Position numbers and translations under genes: made by a program. 9,040 nucleotides of DNA from Paracoccaceae bacterium (GTDB taxonomy: Bacteria; Pseudomonadota; Alphaproteobacteria; Rhodobacterales; Rhodobacteraceae). The notes under the pieces were generated by a model. It saw only the letters and a program-made list of their open reading frames with translations, did not search any database and was not told where the DNA came from. The stretch covers positions 1 to 9,040 of the forward strand of contig SLKB01000114.1 of assembly GCA_007134805.1 (NCBI GenBank), written 5' to 3'. Shown one piece after another: positions 5,157 to 9,040 of this stretch. Position 1 is the stretch's first letter. Each line of letters starts with the position of its first letter.

Positions 5157-6320
5157 TCAGCTTGCCGCGAGGCGCTGTTCGGCCAGTTCGACCCAGAATG
5201 AACAGCCGGCAGGGATGGCCGCGTCATTGAAATCGTATTTCGGATGGTGGACATCCGCAGTATCGCCATTCCCGATCAGGATATAGGCGCCCGGACGTTC
5301 CTGAAGCATATAGGCAAAATCCTCGCCCCCCATCACGAGCGGGGCTGACGCGCAGCTTCCCGCGACGCGGCGGGCCGCTTCGCGGGCATGGTCCGTTTCC
5401 GTGTCGGAATTGATCATCACCGGATAGCCCCTGCGGAAATCGACCCGCGCCGTGGCATCAAAGGCGGCGGCCGTGTGCTCGGCGATGGCCTTGAGCCGTT
5501 GCTCGGCAAGCTCGCGGGTCTCGGGCGAGAGGGTCCGGATCGTGCCGCGCAGCGTGACGTGTTGCGGGATCACATTGAATGCCTGCGATTCAGTCACAAA
5601 GGATGTCACCGAGACGACGGCCTCTTGCGTCGGATCGACATTGCGGCTGACGATCGTCTGAAGCGCCACCACCAGATGCGCCGCCACCACGGTCGTGTCG
5701 ATGCAGTGATGGGGCTTCGCTGCATGCCCGCCGCGGCCCTCGACCGCGATTTCGAACTGGTCGGTGGCTGCAAAGAACGCACCTTCACGGATGGCGAATT
5801 CGCCAACCGGATTGCCTGGCCAGTTATGCATCCCGTAGACCTCCTGGATGCCGAAACGCGCCATCATGCCGTCCTTGCACATCTCGTCGCCGCCGCCGCC
5901 GCCTTCTTCGGCGGGTTGGAAGATCACCACGACCGTGCCATCGAAATTACGCGTCTCGGCGAGGTATTTCGCAGCACCGAGCAACATCGCCGTGTGCCCG
6001 TCATGGCCGCAGGCATGCATCTTGCCGGCCTCCTTGGAGGCATGAGGAGCGCCCGTCGCTTCATGGATGGGTAGCGCGTCCATATCCGCGCGCAGACCCA
6101 CCACGCGCCCCGAGCCAGTCGCCTTGCCGCGGATCACCCCCACGACCCCGGTGCGCCCGATGCCCTCGACGATCTCATCGCAGCCGAACGTGCGCAGCTT
6201 GTCCGCGACAATCCCGGCGGTGCGGTGGCAGTCGAACAGGATTTCGGGATGGGCGTGGAAATCCTGGCGCCAGGCAGTGATTTCCGGCAACATTTCGGCG
6301 AAACGGTTCTTGATCGGCAT
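5157..6320 (-). CDS. M20 family amidohydrolase (HipO / N-acyl-amino-acid hydrolase type)
   Basis: A 387-aa, full-length M20D metallo-amidohydrolase. Family members release amino acids from N-acyl conjugates (hippurate, N-acetyl amino acids, auxin-amino acid conjugates); the actual substrate cannot be told here. The metal-site motifs are complete: HACGHDGH (102-109, with Cys104 and His106), the catalytic Glu in FQPAEEG (134-140, Glu138-Glu139), GMHNWPG (163-169, His165) and HHPKYDFND (358-366, His359). LRADMDALPI (76-85) and MGGEDFAYM (330-338) are further family hallmarks. A lid/dimerisation domain is inserted at about 185-300. There is no signal peptide, so it is cytoplasmic. The ATG 6320 is preceded by GGGGAG six bases upstream. 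It follows serB by 44 bp on the same strand and may be co-transcribed with it. Confidence 0.93.
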   Translation of the reverse strand: MPIKNRFAEMLPEITAWRQDFHAHPEILFDCHRTAGIVADKLRTFGCDEIVEGIGRTGVVGVIRGKATGSGRVVGLRADMDALPIHEATGAPHASKEAGKMHACGHDGHTAMLLGAAKYLAETRNFDGTVVVIFQPAEEGGGGGDEMCKDGMMARFGIQEVYGMHNWPGNPVGEFAIREGAFFAATDQFEIAVEGRGGHAAKPHHCIDTTVVAAHLVVALQTIVSRNVDPTQEAVVSVTSFVTESQAFNVIPQHVTLRGTIRTLSPETRELAEQRLKAIAEHTAAAFDATARVDFRRGYPVMINSDTETDHAREAARRVAGSCASAPLVMGGEDFAYMLQERPGAYILIGNGDTADVHHPKYDFNDAAIPAGCSFWVELAEQRLAAS

Positions 6321-6341
6321 GCGAGGCTCCCCTGGCGTTTG

Positions 6342-6359
6342 GGCGCAGCTGTCTGCGCC
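6342..6359. other. Intercistronic hairpin between serB and the amidohydrolase gene
   Basis: GGCGCAG (6342-6348) and CTGCGCC (6353-6359) form a perfect 7-bp stem with a 4-base loop, in the 44 bp between the serB stop and the amidohydrolase start, just before the latter's Shine-Dalgarno. There is no U-tract. It may attenuate read-through or stabilise the serB 3' end. Confidence 0.4.
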
Positions 6360-6364
6360 GGCAA

Positions 6365-7246
6365 TTATCGGTCGGTCACGAAATCATCGACCCTGTAGCC
6401 CTGAAGATACAGCAATGCTGTCAAATCGCCATGGTTGATACGCAGGTCGCACTCTGCCGCGACCACCGGCTTGGCGTGCAGGGCCACTCCCGCACCGGCG
6501 GCCTTGAGCATGCCCAGGTCGTTCGCACCGTCGCCGACCGCGATGACATCGGTCTTTGCAAGCCCCAGCTGCGCGGTGATCTCATGGAGTGCCGCCACCT
6601 TCGCATCGCGGCCGAGGATCGGCTCTGCGACCCGTCCCGCCAGCGCGTTGCCATCGAGTTCGAGCGTATTGGCACGGTGCTCATCGAAGCCCAGCGTCTG
6701 CGCGACATGCGCCGTGAAGGCCGTGAACCCGCCCGAGACAAGCGCCGCATAAGCCCCATGCGCTTTCATCGTCGCGATCAACGCGTCGCCGCCGGGCGTA
6801 AAGCTGATGCGCGATGCGATGACCTGCTCGATCACGCCCGCGTCGAGCCCCTTGAGCAGCGCCACCCGCGCGCGCAGCGCGTCCTCGAAATTCAGCTCGC
6901 CATTCATCGCGCGGGCCGTGATTGCGGCCACATGCGCACCGATCCCGGCGATATCGGCCAGTTCATCGATGCATTCCTGCTCGATCATGGTGCTGTCCAT
7001 GTCGGCCAGCAGCATATGCTTGCGCCGGCCCCTGGCCTCCTGCACTGCCAGATCGATCCCCATCGCCTGAAGCTCGTCCCAGACCTGCCAGAGGTTGTCG
7101 GGCCATGTCTCGAGCGGGAATTCCGCCGCGATCTCAGGGTTGAGCCATTCGCCCACGCCTCCGCCCCATGCGTTCCGAAGCGATTCGACGAGGCTGGCCT
7201 GGAGCGTCGGCTTTGACGGGCTTGTCAGGAGGGTCGCGACATACAT
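6365..7246 (-). CDS. serB: Phosphoserine phosphatase
   Basis: A 293-aa SerB of the HAD superfamily, the last step of serine synthesis: O-phospho-L-serine to L-serine plus phosphate, in the cytoplasm. HAD motif I is LADMDST (80-86) with nucleophile Asp82 and acid/base Asp84; motif II is the Ser in LVSGG (169-173); motif III Lys is in GRDAK (212-216); motif IV is GDGANDL (238-244) with Asp239 and Asp243. Glu89 in TMIEQE fits the substrate-carboxyl region. The first 70 residues form the ACT-like N-terminal extension found in alphaproteobacterial SerB. I chose ATG 7246 (MYVATLLTSP), as family similarity begins there; the open frame reaches 7333 but that part is intergenic-like. No clear Shine-Dalgarno is visible. 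It is divergent from serC. Confidence 0.96.
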   Translation of the reverse strand: MYVATLLTSPSKPTLQASLVESLRNAWGGGVGEWLNPEIAAEFPLETWPDNLWQVWDELQAMGIDLAVQEARGRRKHMLLADMDSTMIEQECIDELADIAGIGAHVAAITARAMNGELNFEDALRARVALLKGLDAGVIEQVIASRISFTPGGDALIATMKAHGAYAALVSGGFTAFTAHVAQTLGFDEHRANTLELDGNALAGRVAEPILGRDAKVAALHEITAQLGLAKTDVIAVGDGANDLGMLKAAGAGVALHAKPVVAAECDLRINHGDLTALLYLQGYRVDDFVTDR

Positions 7247-7326
7247 GAGCAGGCGAAGTCCGATCTTTGGCAGAGAGCGTCCGATTGGCGCGCAATAGTC
7301 AAATTTTCCCACTTGTGCCACCCCGG

Positions 7327-7332
7327 TTGACA
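7327..7332 (+). promoter_or_regulatory. Perfect -35-like hexamer upstream of serC
   Basis: TTGACA is a perfect -35 box 61 bases before the serC ATG. The matching -10 position (around 7350-7355) is poor, so the promoter call is weak. An alternative pair, TTGTGC (7313-7318) and TATTTG (7336-7341) with a 17-base spacer, would start transcription near 7348 and keep the whole leader hairpin in the RNA. Confidence 0.35.
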
Positions 7333-7350
7333 CCGTATTTGCACAGGCGG

Positions 7351-7390
7351 GACACCCTTCCCCAACGAAGGGCGATTATCTGGAAGGATA
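7351..7390 (+). promoter_or_regulatory. Candidate serC RNA leader element
   Basis: CCCTTC (7355-7360) and GAAGGG (7367-7372) form a perfect 6-bp hairpin with loop CCCAAC, ten bases before the Shine-Dalgarno (GGAAGGA, 7382-7388) of serC. A cis-regulatory serC RNA motif is known upstream of serC in alphaproteobacteria including Rhodobacterales, and the position and size fit. I cannot check the covariance consensus, so assignment rests on position and hairpin only. A pyrimidine-rich 5' arm (CCCUUCCCC) could also pair with the purine-rich Shine-Dalgarno, offering a translation-control switch. Confidence 0.5.
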
Positions 7391-7392
7391 TC

Positions 7393-8556
<1,164 letters not shown>

Positions 8557-8562
8557 TGCGAC

Positions 8563-8579
8563 GGCGGGCTCCGCCCGCC
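8563..8579 (+). other. GC-rich hairpin between serC and serA
   Basis: GGCGGGC (8563-8569) and GCCCGCC (8573-8579) form a 7-bp all-GC stem with a TCC loop, six bases after the serC stop. It is followed by an A/T/C-rich stretch without a T-run, then the serA Shine-Dalgarno. It may set relative serC/serA expression through partial termination or mRNA processing. Confidence 0.45.
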
Positions 8580-8621
8580 ATCCATCTTCATCATCTTGAA
8601 ATCAAACAAGGAGCCACGCGT

Positions 8622-9040
8622 ATGGCACCCAAGGTTCTCGTATCCGACAAACTCTCGGAAACTGCCGTCCAGATCTTCCGCGATCGCGGCATCGACGTCA
8701 CCTTCGACCCTTCGATCGGCAAGGACAAGGACAAGCTGCTGCAGGTCATTGGCGAGTATGACGGACTTGCGATCCGTTCGGCCACCAAGGTGACCGAAAA
8801 GGTCCTCGCGGCGGCGACCAATCTCAAGGTCGTCGGGCGTGCCGGGATCGGTGTCGACAATGTCGATATTCCAGCCGCCTCGAAACGGGGCGTGATCGTG
8901 ATGAACACGCCCTTTGGCAATTCGGTAACCACCGCCGAACACGCCGTCTCGCTGATGATGGCCGTGGCGCGCCAGATCCCCGAGGCCAACGCCTCGACCC
9001 ACGCCGGCAAATGGGAAAAATCACGCTTCATGGGTGTTGA
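8622..9040 (+). CDS. serA: D-3-phosphoglycerate dehydrogenase, N-terminal part only
   Basis: The gene runs off the right edge; about 139 residues are present. SerA oxidises 3-phosphoglycerate to 3-phosphohydroxypyruvate with NAD+, the first step of serine synthesis. The visible part is the N-terminal substrate-binding domain: PKVLVSDKLSETAV (3-16), DGLAIRSATKVT (47-58), the conserved VGRAGIGVDNVDIPAAS (71-87) and GVIVMNTPFGNSVTTAEHA (90-108) leading into the nucleotide domain. The Rossmann glycine motif and any C-terminal ACT domain lie beyond the window. The ATG 8622 has AAGGAG (8608-8613) eight bases upstream. Confidence 0.97.
   Translation, partial: MAPKVLVSDKLSETAVQIFRDRGIDVTFDPSIGKDKDKLLQVIGEYDGLAIRSATKVTEKVLAAATNLKVVGRAGIGVDNVDIPAASKRGVIVMNTPFGNSVTTAEHAVSLMMAVARQIPEANASTHAGKWEKSRFMGV

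Noticed and set aside
7247..7333. N-terminal extension of serB
   Set aside because: Adds 29 residues without family similarity and takes up much of the serB/serC control region; ATG 7246 gives the expected protein.

Overview
This window looks like ordinary chromosome from a high-GC alphaproteobacterium, most likely a member of the Rhodobacterales (Rhodobacter/Paracoccus/Roseobacter relatives). The pointers are the adjacent olsB-olsA pair for ornithine lipids, a ChpT histidine phosphotransferase head-to-head with a DUF3553 gene, a type-2 (Cox15-like) heme A synthase, the long alphaproteobacterial form of SerC, and a serB < > serC-serA divergent arrangement. I see no mobile element, CRISPR array, rRNA or tRNA, and no strong sign of horizontal transfer. 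Coding density is high: the longest gap without a gene is about 146 bp.

Left part (1-3731). A partial heme A synthase gene (ctaA, minus) lies downstream of a TrmJ-type tRNA 2'-O-methyltransferase gene (minus). Divergent from trmJ is a ThiE/TenI-like gene (plus). The 129 bp between them carries three closely spaced inverted repeats that look like operators. The ThiE-like gene runs tail-to-tail into olsA with a 41 bp coding overlap. The olsB-olsA pair (minus) encodes the two acyltransferases that build ornithine lipid: OlsB N-acylates ornithine and OlsA O-acylates the lyso-lipid.

Middle part (3732-5156). A more AT-rich stretch holds a 60-aa DUF3553 protein (minus). Its start codon lies only a few bases from that of chpT (plus), the phosphotransferase linking the CckA kinase to the CtrA response regulator. 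A 90-aa glycine-zipper lipoprotein gene follows on the plus strand with its own likely promoter. A 12-bp hairpin separates it from the convergent gene that follows.

Right part (5157-9040). A M20 (HipO-type) amidohydrolase gene and serB (both minus) form one arm. serC and a truncated serA (both plus) form the other arm, divergent from a shared 146 bp region. SerA, SerC and SerB together convert 3-phosphoglycerate to L-serine, so all three steps are encoded here on both sides of one control region. A perfect 6-bp hairpin just upstream of the serC ribosome-binding site sits where the known alphaproteobacterial serC RNA motif is expected.

This is mostly recognisable core metabolism and regulation; I did not find a convincing new multi-gene system. 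The points most worth a second look are the ThiE-like protein that lacks most ThiE active-site residues, the palindrome cluster in front of it, and the head-to-head chpT/DUF3553 junction.
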